Below, one piece after another: positions 17,163-25,834 of a stretch of DNA of 64,000 bases (positions are counted from its first letter, which is position 1; each line of letters starts with the position of its first letter). Both the position numbers and the translations under genes were made by a program. Source of the stretch: Ectothiorhodospira sp. BSL-9 (GTDB lineage: Bacteria; Pseudomonadota; Gammaproteobacteria; Ectothiorhodospirales; Ectothiorhodospiraceae); the NCBI RefSeq assembly GCF_001632845.1, contig NZ_CP011994.1, forward strand, positions 1,364,001 to 1,428,000, read 5' to 3'. The notes under the pieces are model-generated. The model saw only the letters and a list, made by a program, of their open reading frames with translations. It did no database searches and was not told the origin of the DNA.

Positions 17163-18280
17163 GGGGCAGCACACGAACTTGTACTATCCGTTTTCTGCAT
17201 CGACATCCTTGGCAACGGAAAGGTCGTGACGAAACAACCTTGTGCCGATTCCTTTGCTAATTCGCCCCTAGTCTCCCTTTCCAGACTTTGTATATCCTGA
17301 TTACCCTTATCGCGCAGATAATTGAACTGCCAGATCGGCAGATACAGTCGAGCCCCCGGCAATTCCGCCTCACGGGGCAAGGCTTCGACATGCAACCGGG
17401 GAATCCGCAAACCGCCGTAATGATACGGTGTCAGCACGATGATCCCATCGAAGAATGATTCCAGATAGCTGGCTTGGGCGGGCTCCATGACCCCTTCCTG
17501 CAAAACTGCGAAGAATAGGCCATCTTGATCGGCAACACGCATATCGCTGTTCCCACTCTGTCTCTCGTCCTGTGTCCAGATATCCTGCAACATCGTCTTC
17601 AATAGCGCAGCAGTCTCCGCTAGCCCGAGATTGCGATATAGATTGCTTAGCGAATGCAGCAGGAAGACGTTTAAGTCGTCGTTGGTTTTCGCCTGCCCGG
17701 CTTGGCGGAAGAACCGGTAGGTCCGCATCGGGTTCCCTGCTCCGATGATGGATTGGGACCACCACTTGGGAGAGGTATTATAATTCCGACCTTCACTTTG
17801 ATTTTCGTCAGAAAACAAGATGCATGGCTGCTCGTTTTCTGGGAACTCACCATATGTATCGAGCCAGTAAGCAAGTTCCGGGAGGTAGGCGCCTGGTAAC
17901 GACTGACGTCGTACCTTTCCTACAAAATCACCCGCCATCTGGATTGAATTGCTTCCTTCTGCGCCAAGCGCTTGGAGCAGGTTACTGCGTTCGTCATCAA
18001 TGAACATTGCAATCAGGTTGGTCCCACTTTTCCGGTCAGTCTCACTCGATAACAAATCCTCTGATTTGTTTATTGCCCGGGTGCCGAAGAGAATCTCGCC
18101 GAGCAAGGGGTAAAGCTCGGTGATGCGGAGACTTGAACGGATGATATAGGCGTGGCCGCTCGGGAGGCAGCGTCCATCGGCCACCAAACCCGGCATGGTC
18201 GGACGAATCCCGGGTGGTGGCTCCTTTGCATTAGCTGATCCGGTTTTGGATTCAGTTACGTTGCCGTTTTCCATTGCCAT
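17159..18280 (-). CDS. Unknown protein of the operon, possibly a degenerate RecA/KaiC relative
   Basis: A 373-residue protein I do not recognise. It has no signal peptide or membrane helix. No Walker A is present. The C-terminal third (MRVADQDGLFFAVLQEGVME, then YLESFFDGIIVLTPYHYGG) has the strand order and FDGIIxL phrase seen near the C-terminus of KaiC-like domains, so an inactive paralogue of the neighbouring ATPase is conceivable; this is weak. Its stop overlaps the carbamoyltransferase start (ATGA) and it follows the second ligase by 72 nt, the largest gap in the operon. GC content looks lower than in the ligase genes. Confidence 0.7.
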   Translation of the reverse strand: MAMENGNVTESKTGSANAKEPPPGIRPTMPGLVADGRCLPSGHAYIIRSSLRITELYPLLGEILFGTRAINKSEDLLSSETDRKSGTNLIAMFIDDERSNLLQALGAEGSNSIQMAGDFVGKVRRQSLPGAYLPELAYWLDTYGEFPENEQPCILFSDENQSEGRNYNTSPKWWSQSIIGAGNPMRTYRFFRQAGQAKTNDDLNVFLLHSLSNLYRNLGLAETAALLKTMLQDIWTQDERQSGNSDMRVADQDGLFFAVLQEGVMEPAQASYLESFFDGIIVLTPYHYGGLRIPRLHVEALPREAELPGARLYLPIWQFNYLRDKGNQDIQSLERETRGELAKESAQGCFVTTFPLPRMSMQKTDSTSSCAAP

Positions 18281-18352
18281 CTTACCCCATCGCTCTTGGT
18301 GCTGGATAAAACCAGACCACCGTCGAAATTTCCGCCCTGAACCTACGCTCTT

Positions 18353-19519
18353 TTAGAGATTCGCACTCGCAGCGTGCTGCCGTGTGCTCCGTTCGATCCA
18401 GTGTAGATCCACCACCCCCTCATGAACCAGTTCAGCCAATTCCGGCAACGCACTCCAAAGCCTATGTTCGATTCTCTTGCGCGATCTCACCAATCGCCCC
18501 ACGATTTCGATCGTCGGGCGAAAAGCACCGGCAAGATGCGGGGCCGAAGGACGCCCGGGCATATCCTTGTAGCGAAACCGGAGTCCGGGTTCGAGTTCCT
18601 GTAGAAGCTGGGTAAGCTGATTTACATCAAGTTTCACCGCACGCGGCAGATTCAGACTCGTAGCGATGCGGCCCGAGAGATGCACGCGGGACTGTGCGCT
18701 GCCACATGCACACTGTGCCCGCTCCACGCGCCCGATGTCGCCGCTGCGGTAGCGCAGCATCGGCATACGCGTCTGCATGAAACTCGTCAGCACGAGTTCG
18801 CCTTCCTCTCCCTCGGGAACCGGCTGGTCACAATCGGGGTGGAGCACCTCGACGCCCGTGGCATCCGGCCAGTAGTGATAACCGTCTCGAACCGCGCATT
18901 CAGAACCCACGACGCACTCGGAGAGACCGTAGGCGTCGTAGACGAAGGCACCGAAAGCCGCCTCGATGCGATGGCGTTCTTCGTGCAGGAGCGTTTCGCC
19001 CGTGGTTTCGATCAGTTCAAGGCGCGGGCCGCGATAATGGAGCGCCCAGGCCGAGAGCACACTGGGCGTACTGGAGATCACAGTGGGACGAATCTGTTCC
19101 GCCATGTGCTGCCAGGCAGCCACGCCTCCGTGCAGGTCGACCGGAAACACTTGCGCGCCCGCACGACGATGGCCATCCACCGTAATGCGTCCCACGGTCC
19201 ACAAGCCCATGGGTAGTAGCACCATAACCCGGGAATCCCTACCCACCCCTTCAAGTCGGGCAAAGCGGGCACAGAGTTCGGCTACCCGCCCCAGATCCTC
19301 CACACTGTAGCGCACCAGCTTCGGCCCACCCGTGGTACCGGACGTATGGAAAAGCATGTCAGGACCAGCGCTGGCGTCATCCGACCTCAGTTTTGGGGAA
19401 GTGAGTGTCGGAAGAGACTGCCACGCCCTGTCCCCGAAACATTCTATTCCTTTAAAATTCCACCCCCGGTAGATCGGGCTAACCGCTGCCTGCTTCAGCA
19501 ACTGACGAAGGGTTAGCAT
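18353..19519 (-). CDS. AMP-forming acyl-adenylate ligase, PaaK-like (second of pair)
   Basis: About 388 residues from ATG 19519 (MLTLRQLLKQAAVSPIYRGW), which sits 4 nt after the stop of the first ligase. Adenylate-forming marks: FHTSGTTGGPKLVRYS (P-loop A3), YDAYGLSECVVGSE (A5-like) and LRYRSGDIGRVER. A CX1C...C pattern (QCACGS) follows, as in phenylacetate-CoA ligase relatives. It is shorter than PaaK (about 430), with a reduced C-terminal subdomain, which raises doubt about whether CoA or another acceptor is used. It would activate a carboxylic acid as an acyl-AMP; substrate unknown. Longer ORF starts up to 19699 lie inside the upstream gene and are unlikely. Confidence 0.83.
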   Translation of the reverse strand: MLTLRQLLKQAAVSPIYRGWNFKGIECFGDRAWQSLPTLTSPKLRSDDASAGPDMLFHTSGTTGGPKLVRYSVEDLGRVAELCARFARLEGVGRDSRVMVLLPMGLWTVGRITVDGHRRAGAQVFPVDLHGGVAAWQHMAEQIRPTVISSTPSVLSAWALHYRGPRLELIETTGETLLHEERHRIEAAFGAFVYDAYGLSECVVGSECAVRDGYHYWPDATGVEVLHPDCDQPVPEGEEGELVLTSFMQTRMPMLRYRSGDIGRVERAQCACGSAQSRVHLSGRIATSLNLPRAVKLDVNQLTQLLQELEPGLRFRYKDMPGRPSAPHLAGAFRPTIEIVGRLVRSRKRIEHRLWSALPELAELVHEGVVDLHWIERSTRQHAASANL

Positions 19520-19523
19520 AGGC

Positions 19524-20714
19524 TTACAGCCCCCAAGGGGCTTCCGTGATCTCGAGCCGGCGCTTCGCGCGTGACGGTGCCTCGCGCACACGGACGTGCA
19601 GCTCCAGCAGACCACCGTGAGCGACATCCCCGATCTCGATTGAGGAGAGAACAAACCGATCGCGGATTTTTTCAGGATGCGGCAGCGGCCGACTGGCACC
19701 CAATTCGATCAGCAGCTGGTCCCGGGGTGCGCAATGTCGCAAGTTAAACATGGCCTCGTGGATCGGCATCCCCAGTGTATCCAGAAAGTGATCAATCTGG
19801 GCACGCGTTATCTTGACGCCGCCAGCGAGAGTGAAAGCGTGTCCATGGCGACCAAGGTACCGGAAACACCGAGTACCGGACGCGTCTTCCAAGAGTTCTG
19901 CCCGATCCCCCAGCGGATAACGCAACACGGGCTGAGCAAGGCCGTAGCGACGCGTAAGCAGAAGTTCACCGACTCCCGAGTCTCGTACCGTACCGTCTGC
20001 ATCCCGCACCTCCAGATGGATGCGATCCGGATTCCAGCGGAACACCCCTGCCATCCCCGTTTCGAAACCGAGCACGGCTTCGCTGGCCGCGAACAAAGCT
20101 CGCGGCGATGCGCCAAAGCGCTTGGCAAGAGCCGAACGCAGCATCGGCGGCACCGCCTCACCTACAAGTAAGATACGCTCGACTTGCCGCTGCCCAGGAA
20201 GTTCGCTCAGAAGCCACGCTACCGAGGGGGTCGTAACCAGCACGTTGACGCGTGTCTCCTCCATCAGGCGCGTGGCCGCAGGAAGATAGGGCGCATAGAG
20301 GCCAACTGGCAGCACGCTCGCGCCGAGGCTCAGCAGGGCATCGGTGAGATTGTCTCCGGAAAACCAGGGACCGAAAGGCAGTAGCACCGCAGCATGATCT
20401 CCTGCGGCGACACCCAGCGCAGCGAGACACTCCGCACGATGTGCGGTTGTTTCCTGCCAATCGTCAGCGGAAAACAATACAGGTTTTGGGTTGCCAGTAG
20501 TTCCGCTGGTAAAGAAGCCGAGGCTGGGGCGAGCCTCCTTTACACGCGCCGGCTCGGTGTTCAGGCTAGCAGTAGGGATATCCCGCCAAGCGTGCACCGC
20601 ACGAAGCCGATTTTCGAACCGTGGATCCGAGCGCAACCGCCCCAGCAATTCGGAAGCCCACGCAGGACCCCGAACCGTTACTCTGGATTGCACTGGGCCT
20701 TGGCGCTGCGTCAC
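19524..20714 (-). CDS. AMP-forming acyl-adenylate ligase, PaaK-like (first of pair)
   Basis: About 396 residues. I place the start at GTG 20714, with AGGAG 9 nt upstream, just after the preceding radical SAM gene; the longer frame to 20822 would overlap that gene. The protein has FFTSGTTGNPKPVLFS (A3), VLLPFGPWFSGDNLTDAL, RALFAASEAVLGFETG (in place of A5) and LRYPLGDRAELLED. It parallels its downstream neighbour domain for domain, so the pair likely arose by duplication and may act as a heterodimer or on two substrates. No carrier-protein gene is nearby. Confidence 0.82.
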   Translation of the reverse strand: MTQRQGPVQSRVTVRGPAWASELLGRLRSDPRFENRLRAVHAWRDIPTASLNTEPARVKEARPSLGFFTSGTTGNPKPVLFSADDWQETTAHRAECLAALGVAAGDHAAVLLPFGPWFSGDNLTDALLSLGASVLPVGLYAPYLPAATRLMEETRVNVLVTTPSVAWLLSELPGQRQVERILLVGEAVPPMLRSALAKRFGASPRALFAASEAVLGFETGMAGVFRWNPDRIHLEVRDADGTVRDSGVGELLLTRRYGLAQPVLRYPLGDRAELLEDASGTRCFRYLGRHGHAFTLAGGVKITRAQIDHFLDTLGMPIHEAMFNLRHCAPRDQLLIELGASRPLPHPEKIRDRFVLSSIEIGDVAHGGLLELHVRVREAPSRAKRRLEITEAPWGL

Positions 20715-20737
20715 TGGGTAGAACTCCTGTCGGTGGA

Positions 20738-22078
20738 CTATTGGCCTGCGGCCCGAAGGCGGCCATAGTAATTCTCGACGAAACCGGCGGCAACATCGAG
20801 TTGCTCCTGTAGCCGCCGGCACCAGGGCCGCGCATCCCTGCGACGCAGGTCGTGCTCGTGGAACGCATGATCTGGAGCCGCGCGCAGGCGCGCCGCCCGT
20901 GCGCGGTAGGCAACGTCGTCTTGGTTGCGCACTAGGTCGATAATACAGGCGTGGATCGCCTCGGTGACTGCATCCGTCGTTTGGCGGTGCGGGTTGGTCA
21001 GCAGATTGCAGCGCGGCCGAGGATCGGACTCCAGCCCGCCGAGGAACCAGTCGAAAGGGGTCACCGGTCGGCTTCGCACTGGCCGAAAGGCAAGCAGTCG
21101 ATCTGCAAGGTCGAGGAGGAAATAGGGCTCGGGAAGCCGATAAAGTCCAACCTCATGCAGCAAATCCGGCAACGTATAGGCCTGAAGATTCGGGACCATC
21201 ACGTTGGCAAACAGGCCCAGCTTTTCCAGGAACATCAAGCTGTTCGTTGTCTGTTCTAGGATCTCTGCGACTGTCAGGAAGGTCGCACCCGCGAAGACGA
21301 ATACTCCGGGGTCCAGTCCATAGACCTGAGCCACCTTCATTGCTTTGATGAAGCTGGTGCGCGGCAGATCTTTGGCGAATCCCACGTTGCGCAGAAAATC
21401 GTTCTCCGCCTCGAACCCAACATTGATCACCGCGTCCAAGGAGCGAAGCAGAGGCGCGAGATCCCGCAGTTCGCCGCTACGTTCCACATTCAATATATGT
21501 TCTGCCCGACACTCCAGCATGAGATGAAGGTTGACACCCCTTTCCTCCTGGAACGTCAACAGTCGTTCGAGAATCATCTTGCGCTGGATTGGCGGTACCT
21601 CAGCGTCGCGGAAAAAGCTGCTCTCTCCCGCGAGTTGAAGCATGTACCACGGACGTCGCGGGGCGCTGCGCAGCCGATATCCCGGCAGTCGCCCACTGGC
21701 CTCGGCGACGAAAAGATCGTCGAACCGTTCCAGAAGCCATTCCAGTTGCCGGGGAAGGCTTGCATACTGGGCTTCGCGGGTTAGCCCTGCAGGGTGAGCT
21801 CGTGCCGAATAGCTGCAGGGCCCACAGAAACCGAGCACATACTTGTCGCAAGGAACACTGCGGAAAGCAATGATGGGGTAACGCCCACTCGGGGCATGGT
21901 CCCAATAGATGTCGGGACGTTGCGGCGCACCGGCCAGTGGTGCCGTAGCACGTTCGTGGCGCAGGCGCCGTTTCCGCAACTCCCGCGTCAAGGCGAGGGC
22001 GCGGTCGAGAAGTTGCTCGCCGTCGGCCGTACCGTCATCCACGGCTGACAGGAAAACGCCGTTCCCCGCCAGCGCCAT
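20738..22078 (-). CDS. Radical SAM protein, Elp3/RaSEA-like (second of pair)
   Basis: A 446-residue protein. The cluster motif is CDKYVLGFCGPCSY (CX7CX2C) near residue 77. The barrel then shows VNLHLMLECRAEHIL, AVINVGFEAENDFLRNVGF and DPGVFVFAGATFLT, phrases typical of the Elp3/TIGR01210-like branch, in which the cleft recognises tRNA bases or other nucleic acid parts. Its start codon shares a base with the stop of the upstream radical SAM gene (TGATG), giving tight coupling. The C-terminal 100 residues are rich in Arg and helical (AYRARAARLRAAPDHAFHEH). The substrate is unknown. Confidence 0.84.
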   Translation of the reverse strand: MALAGNGVFLSAVDDGTADGEQLLDRALALTRELRKRRLRHERATAPLAGAPQRPDIYWDHAPSGRYPIIAFRSVPCDKYVLGFCGPCSYSARAHPAGLTREAQYASLPRQLEWLLERFDDLFVAEASGRLPGYRLRSAPRRPWYMLQLAGESSFFRDAEVPPIQRKMILERLLTFQEERGVNLHLMLECRAEHILNVERSGELRDLAPLLRSLDAVINVGFEAENDFLRNVGFAKDLPRTSFIKAMKVAQVYGLDPGVFVFAGATFLTVAEILEQTTNSLMFLEKLGLFANVMVPNLQAYTLPDLLHEVGLYRLPEPYFLLDLADRLLAFRPVRSRPVTPFDWFLGGLESDPRPRCNLLTNPHRQTTDAVTEAIHACIIDLVRNQDDVAYRARAARLRAAPDHAFHEHDLRRRDARPWCRRLQEQLDVAAGFVENYYGRLRAAGQ

Positions 22079-23358
22079 CAGGCCCAGCCCTCGGAATCTG
22101 CCATCCTGCTCAGTTCGTCGGCGGGGATCAGGGTCGGGTCGATGCCGAGTTCCGCAGCCAAGAATTGGTACTCCGCCAGTACCCGCTCTGCAAGCGGCGC
22201 CGGCGCACTAATGCAGCTCTCACTGGCGCGGTAGTCATCACGGCAGCCACAGGGGGATATGGCTCGGATATGTTCGAACTCCCCCGTCTGATTCCAGAAA
22301 TTCAGTGCCCCTTTCACGTGATCGGTACATACTTCGCATGTACGTGCGTAAAGTCGGGGCGGCACCGGTGCGTGGCTGATACCCTTGATTTGCACTGCGC
22401 GCCGATAGCGCTCGGGAAGCCGCTCAAGCAATTCGACGGCACGCCAGAGACTAGACAGTCGGTAGCGTCCCCGTTCCGCCAAATAGCCGGTCAGGCAAAA
22501 ATCGACCATGTTCGTGACCATCAAAAAAACGTAATCGGCGCCGTGATCGACGGCGAATCGGATGGTGCGTATCGCGTCGTCGATGTCCTCGCACGCGGTC
22601 ATAAACGGCTTGCCGAGCAGCACGTAGCAGTCGAACGAGAAGCCCTGCGCCTGCAGCAGCGTGAAGGCTTCCAGATAGTCCTCGCGCCGCCGGCCCTTGT
22701 TGATGCAGAATTGCTGCACAAAATCGTCGCTGCTCTCAAGGCCAAAGGAGATGGAAACCGGATGCGGCCCCTGCCCCGACGCGGATTCCGGCGAGAACGC
22801 ATCTACCATTGTGCGGAGCCGCGGAACAGTAATGTACTCGGGACGGGTCTCGATCACGAGAAACTGGAAGCCCGCTTCGCGCAGCATTCTCAGCAGGACC
22901 GGGCGCACTTCGTCCGACACCTCTGCTCGGTCGAGAAAACTCCCATTGGAAGTGAACACCAACGTCGGATACACCACCGGATTGAGACGGTTGATCGCGT
23001 CACGTGTCTGCGCGACCAACTGCTCATCGGTAACCAGAGCACGGTTTGCGCCCAGATGGTAACCGCACATCACGCAACCTGCGGATACCGACCATCTGCA
23101 GGGATTCGTCCGTAGCGTTACCAGCGGCATAACGTAAGGCCCTTGGCGTGGGTCGTTTGCTCCGTGCAGACGGACCTCCTCGTAATAAATATCAGTGTGC
23201 CAGGGATCAGGCTCCGCAGCCGTAATCTCCCGCCGCAGCACAGCCTGCATGACGTGGTTAAGAAAGCGGTTACCGCGTCGGGCAGTAAGCCCACAAGGCA
23301 CTGGGGTTTCGGTCGAAACCGCTACCCGAACGATCCCCACGGCTCTGTCGTTCATCAC
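22078..23358 (-). CDS. Radical SAM protein, Elp3/RaSEA-like (first gene of operon)
   Basis: A 426-residue protein, first in the operon. The cluster motif CRWSVSAGCVMCGYHLG (CX7CX2C) follows VMPLVTLRTN and closely recalls the RaSEA/TIGR01210 pattern of archaeosine synthase radical SAM subunits. Further marks: LVFTSNGSFLD, LVIETRPEYI, VSISFGLESSDDFVQQFCINKG and GFSFDCYVLLGKPF, as in Elp3-type barrels. A C-terminal cysteine group (ARTCEVC, SPCGCRDDYRASESC) may hold another metal site. In archaea the related enzyme converts a lysine-bearing deazaguanine in tRNA; here no tRNA-guanine transglycosylase is near, so the target may be DNA, RNA or a free small molecule. It starts at ATG 23358; ATG 23355 is also possible. 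Confidence 0.85.
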   Translation of the reverse strand: MMNDRAVGIVRVAVSTETPVPCGLTARRGNRFLNHVMQAVLRREITAAEPDPWHTDIYYEEVRLHGANDPRQGPYVMPLVTLRTNPCRWSVSAGCVMCGYHLGANRALVTDEQLVAQTRDAINRLNPVVYPTLVFTSNGSFLDRAEVSDEVRPVLLRMLREAGFQFLVIETRPEYITVPRLRTMVDAFSPESASGQGPHPVSISFGLESSDDFVQQFCINKGRRREDYLEAFTLLQAQGFSFDCYVLLGKPFMTACEDIDDAIRTIRFAVDHGADYVFLMVTNMVDFCLTGYLAERGRYRLSSLWRAVELLERLPERYRRAVQIKGISHAPVPPRLYARTCEVCTDHVKGALNFWNQTGEFEHIRAISPCGCRDDYRASESCISAPAPLAERVLAEYQFLAAELGIDPTLIPADELSRMADSEGWA

Positions 23359-23599
23359 CCCCCCTCAACGTTCGAGGAACGTATCCTGACGCAAACGGCG
23401 CCCATGATAGCATGCATCGCCGCAACCCCATGATGCACTAAAACCTGTCAATTGCGGCATATGTAGACGTTGGAGTTGAGCGGATCGCTGCGCTCGACCT
23501 GATGGAACTGTGCTGAATCCGTGGCAAACCTCGCCTGCCGGCGTGAAATCCGCCCCGGCAGGCACGCGATCCCGCGGGGGATGCTGTGACCGGTGGCCG
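23359..23599. promoter_or_regulatory. Upstream region of the eight-gene operon
   Basis: This 240-nt stretch must hold the operon promoter reading leftward. A GA-rich segment that reads GAGGGGGG on the minus strand lies within 10 nt of the first start codon and could act as a ribosome-binding site. I see no firm -35/-10 pair, operator palindrome or riboswitch. Further upstream the sequence runs into the IS1380-type debris. Confidence 0.4.
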
Positions 23600-24110
23600 G
23601 CCGGCGTTTAGAGTACCTGATGGCGGTCATCCATGAAATTTCAGCCTTTCCAAGCAGAAGATGGGGGGTGATTTCCGGGCCCAGAGCCACAGGGGTCCGC
23701 ACCGCCTGAGGTCCAGGCCGCGCAAGAGGGGTCGAGTTGTGAGCCGCCGTGTCCCGCTATCCGGAAGCGCGGCCTGGAGCTCTGCGTGAGCCCCTCCGCT
23801 CGAAGGCAGAAAAGCCGGGACAGTGCGCGCCAAAGCGCAGCCAGACCTGACGGCGTGGTGAACCATTGCTGCTGGCAGGCTGATCTACTCCTTAAACGCC
23901 GTACCGATGCGATGGGGCTTGGTGGGATGGCGCACGGGCGAGTCATCGCCGATCAACCCTGCGGGCCGATCCAGCGCAGGACGTTGTACCCGTAAGTGCC
24001 CGCCGCCATGTCCAGGGTGTTGGTATCGAACTTACCGGAGGGGAGGCGCTCCAGGTCCCGTTCGGCGGTCCCAGGGCCGAGTGCTGCCAAACCGTGGAAC
24101 ATTTTCGGTT
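23600..24110 (-). pseudogene. IS1380-type transposase remnant
   Basis: Minus-strand frames broken by shifts and stops still show the family's C-terminal blocks: RDLERLPSGKFDTNTLDMAA followed by GYNVLRWIGPQG (cf. LERLPSGKF...AYNLLRLIG), then a broken HPTKPHRIGTAFKE and SLPAAMVHHAVRSG, matching the family's RRRIRTVxQELMYLAAxxVR end. It is a decayed fragment of about 500 nt and has no terminal repeats I can place. Confidence 0.6.
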
Positions 24111-24382
24111 CCTCGTCCGACCCGGCAGCCACGCCTGCCTGGCTAAAAGGGACATGGAGATACTCCGAGCTTATTCTGAGTCTGTTCCCCGGTCAGAGTG
24201 GAGACCCGAGCCGGGTGCGGTGTTGTTTCCCAGATTATTCCCCGCCCCTTTTCCCACGCAGATCCTGGCTGCAGGCCGAGGCTTTTCCCGGATTATGGCC
24301 TCGAGTGAAGGATTCCTGGAAGGTGAACGGATGCGGGAGAGCGTAGGCGCGAGCCTTTGGTGACTCGCGCCCGGGAGAGGGT

Positions 24383-24589
24383 TCAGAAGGGATCCTGCTC
24401 GTCGTCGAACAGGGAGGTCTGGCGCAGGTTGACGGATTGACGCTCGGCGGCCATGGCCTCGTGCAGGGCGATGGCGTAGCGGTGGCCGATGTGCTCGGTG
24501 AGGATTTCCAGCAGTTCCCACACAGCCAGGACCTGTTCCGGGGTCCAGTGAGCCGGCAGGGGGATGATGAGGGTGTGATGGTGGGTCAT
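24383..24589 (-). CDS. Small accessory protein of the four-gene transposon
   Basis: A 68-residue protein from ATG 24589, overlapping the ATPase stop as ATGA. The sequence (MTHHHTLIIPLPAHWTPEQV, then LEILTEHIGHRYAIALHEAM and an acidic end FDDEQDPF) is mainly one long helix. The intact copy has a protein of similar size, position and acidic/aromatic tail at 54866-55075. The function is unknown; it may act with the ATPase in target choice. Confidence 0.65.
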   Translation of the reverse strand: MTHHHTLIIPLPAHWTPEQVLAVWELLEILTEHIGHRYAIALHEAMAAERQSVNLRQTSLFDDEQDPF

Positions 24590-24698
24590 GGTCGCAACTC
24601 CTCCAGGGCGGTCTGCAGGTGGTCGGCGCTGACTGAGGTGGACCCCAAGATTCGGACCAGGGGTTAAGCTCTGATCATTCCGACAGGAGAATCTGATC

Positions 24699-24986
24699 AT
24701 GAGCAGGAAACGCAAGCAATACAGCGCCGACTTCAAGGCCAAGGTGGCCCTTGAAGCCCTCAAAGGGGAACAGACCACCTCGGAGCTGGCAGCCCGCTTC
24801 GAGATCCATCCGACCATGGTGAGTCAGTGGCGGCGTGAGTTGCTGGACAAGGCGACGGGGATCTTCGAGGGCAAGGGTGGGGGCAAGGCGGCCCAGAAGA
24901 CTCAGGAGGAGATCGACACCCTGTACCGTGAGATCGGCAAGCTGACGGTGGAACGCGATTTTTTATCACGCAGGCTCGGTCGTTGA
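24699..24986 (+). CDS. IS3-family OrfA
   Basis: A 95-residue helix-turn-helix protein (MSRKRKQYSADFKAKVALEA, LAARFEIHPTMVSQWRREL), ending in a leucine-zipper-like helix (LYREIGKLTVERDFLSRRL). A T-rich slippery run (GATTTTTTATC, 24958-24968) near its end fits the -1 frameshift that fuses OrfA to OrfB in this family. It overlaps orfB by 4 nt. Confidence 0.92.
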   Translation: MSRKRKQYSADFKAKVALEALKGEQTTSELAARFEIHPTMVSQWRRELLDKATGIFEGKGGGKAAQKTQEEIDTLYREIGKLTVERDFLSRRLGR

Positions 24987-25834
24987 GCCGGGCCCAGCGA
25001 CAGGCCCTGGTGGAGCCGCAGGCGGTTGATGTCAGCGTCCGGCGACAGTGTCAGTTGCTCGACATCAGCCGTTCTTCGGTGTACTACCGGCCCAAGCCGA
25101 CCCAGGATAGCGACCTGGAGCTGATGCGCCTGATTGACGAGGAATACCTGCGAAGGCCGTTCTATGGTTCGCGGCGGATGAGGGCCTACCTCAACCGCTT
25201 GAGCCACCCGGTAAACCGCAAGCGAGTCCAGCGGCTGATGCGCCAGATGGGCCTGCACGCCGTGTATCCGAGGCCGCGCACCAGTCGACCGGGCGAGGGC
25301 CACCAGATCTATCCCTACCTGCTGCGGGATCTGGTGATCGATCGTCCCAACCAGGTCTGGGCGACCGATGTGACGTTCATCCCGATGGCCCGGGGGTTCA
25401 TGTACCTGGTGGCCATCATGGACTGGCACAGTCGTCGTGTGCTCTCCTGGCGTGTGTCGAACACCCTGGACACCGACTTCTGCATTGATGCCCTTGAGGA
25501 GGCTCTGGCACGCCATGGGCGACCCGAGATATTCAACACGGACCAAGGCTGCCAGTTCACCAGCAAGGCGTTCACCCAGGTGCTGAAAGACCACAAAATC
25601 CAGATCAGCATGGACGGTAAGGGCTGTTACCAGGACAACATCTTTGTGGAGCGGCTCTGGCGCAGCGTGAAGTACGAGTGCGTCTACCTGAAGGCCTTTG
25701 ATAATGGCGTCCACTTACGCCAGGATCTGAAGCAGTACTTCACCTGGTACAACGCCGAGCGGCCCCATCAGGGGCTGGACGACGCAACACCGGATGAGGT
25801 TTACTTCAACCAACCTCTGACTCGGGCGGCCTGA
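24983..25834 (+). CDS. IS3-family OrfB transposase
   Basis: A 283-residue rve-type DDE transposase: LDISRSSVYYRPK at the start, YGSRRMRAYLNRL, RPGEGHQIYPYLLRDLVIDR, first Asp in VWATDVTFIPMARGF, second in IFNTDQGCQFTSKAF, Glu in NIFVERLWRSVKYE, and AERPHQGLDDATPDEVYF at the end. All three catalytic residues are present, so with the frameshift product the element is probably active. Confidence 0.94.
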   Translation: MSRAQRQALVEPQAVDVSVRRQCQLLDISRSSVYYRPKPTQDSDLELMRLIDEEYLRRPFYGSRRMRAYLNRLSHPVNRKRVQRLMRQMGLHAVYPRPRTSRPGEGHQIYPYLLRDLVIDRPNQVWATDVTFIPMARGFMYLVAIMDWHSRRVLSWRVSNTLDTDFCIDALEEALARHGRPEIFNTDQGCQFTSKAFTQVLKDHKIQISMDGKGCYQDNIFVERLWRSVKYECVYLKAFDNGVHLRQDLKQYFTWYNAERPHQGLDDATPDEVYFNQPLTRAA

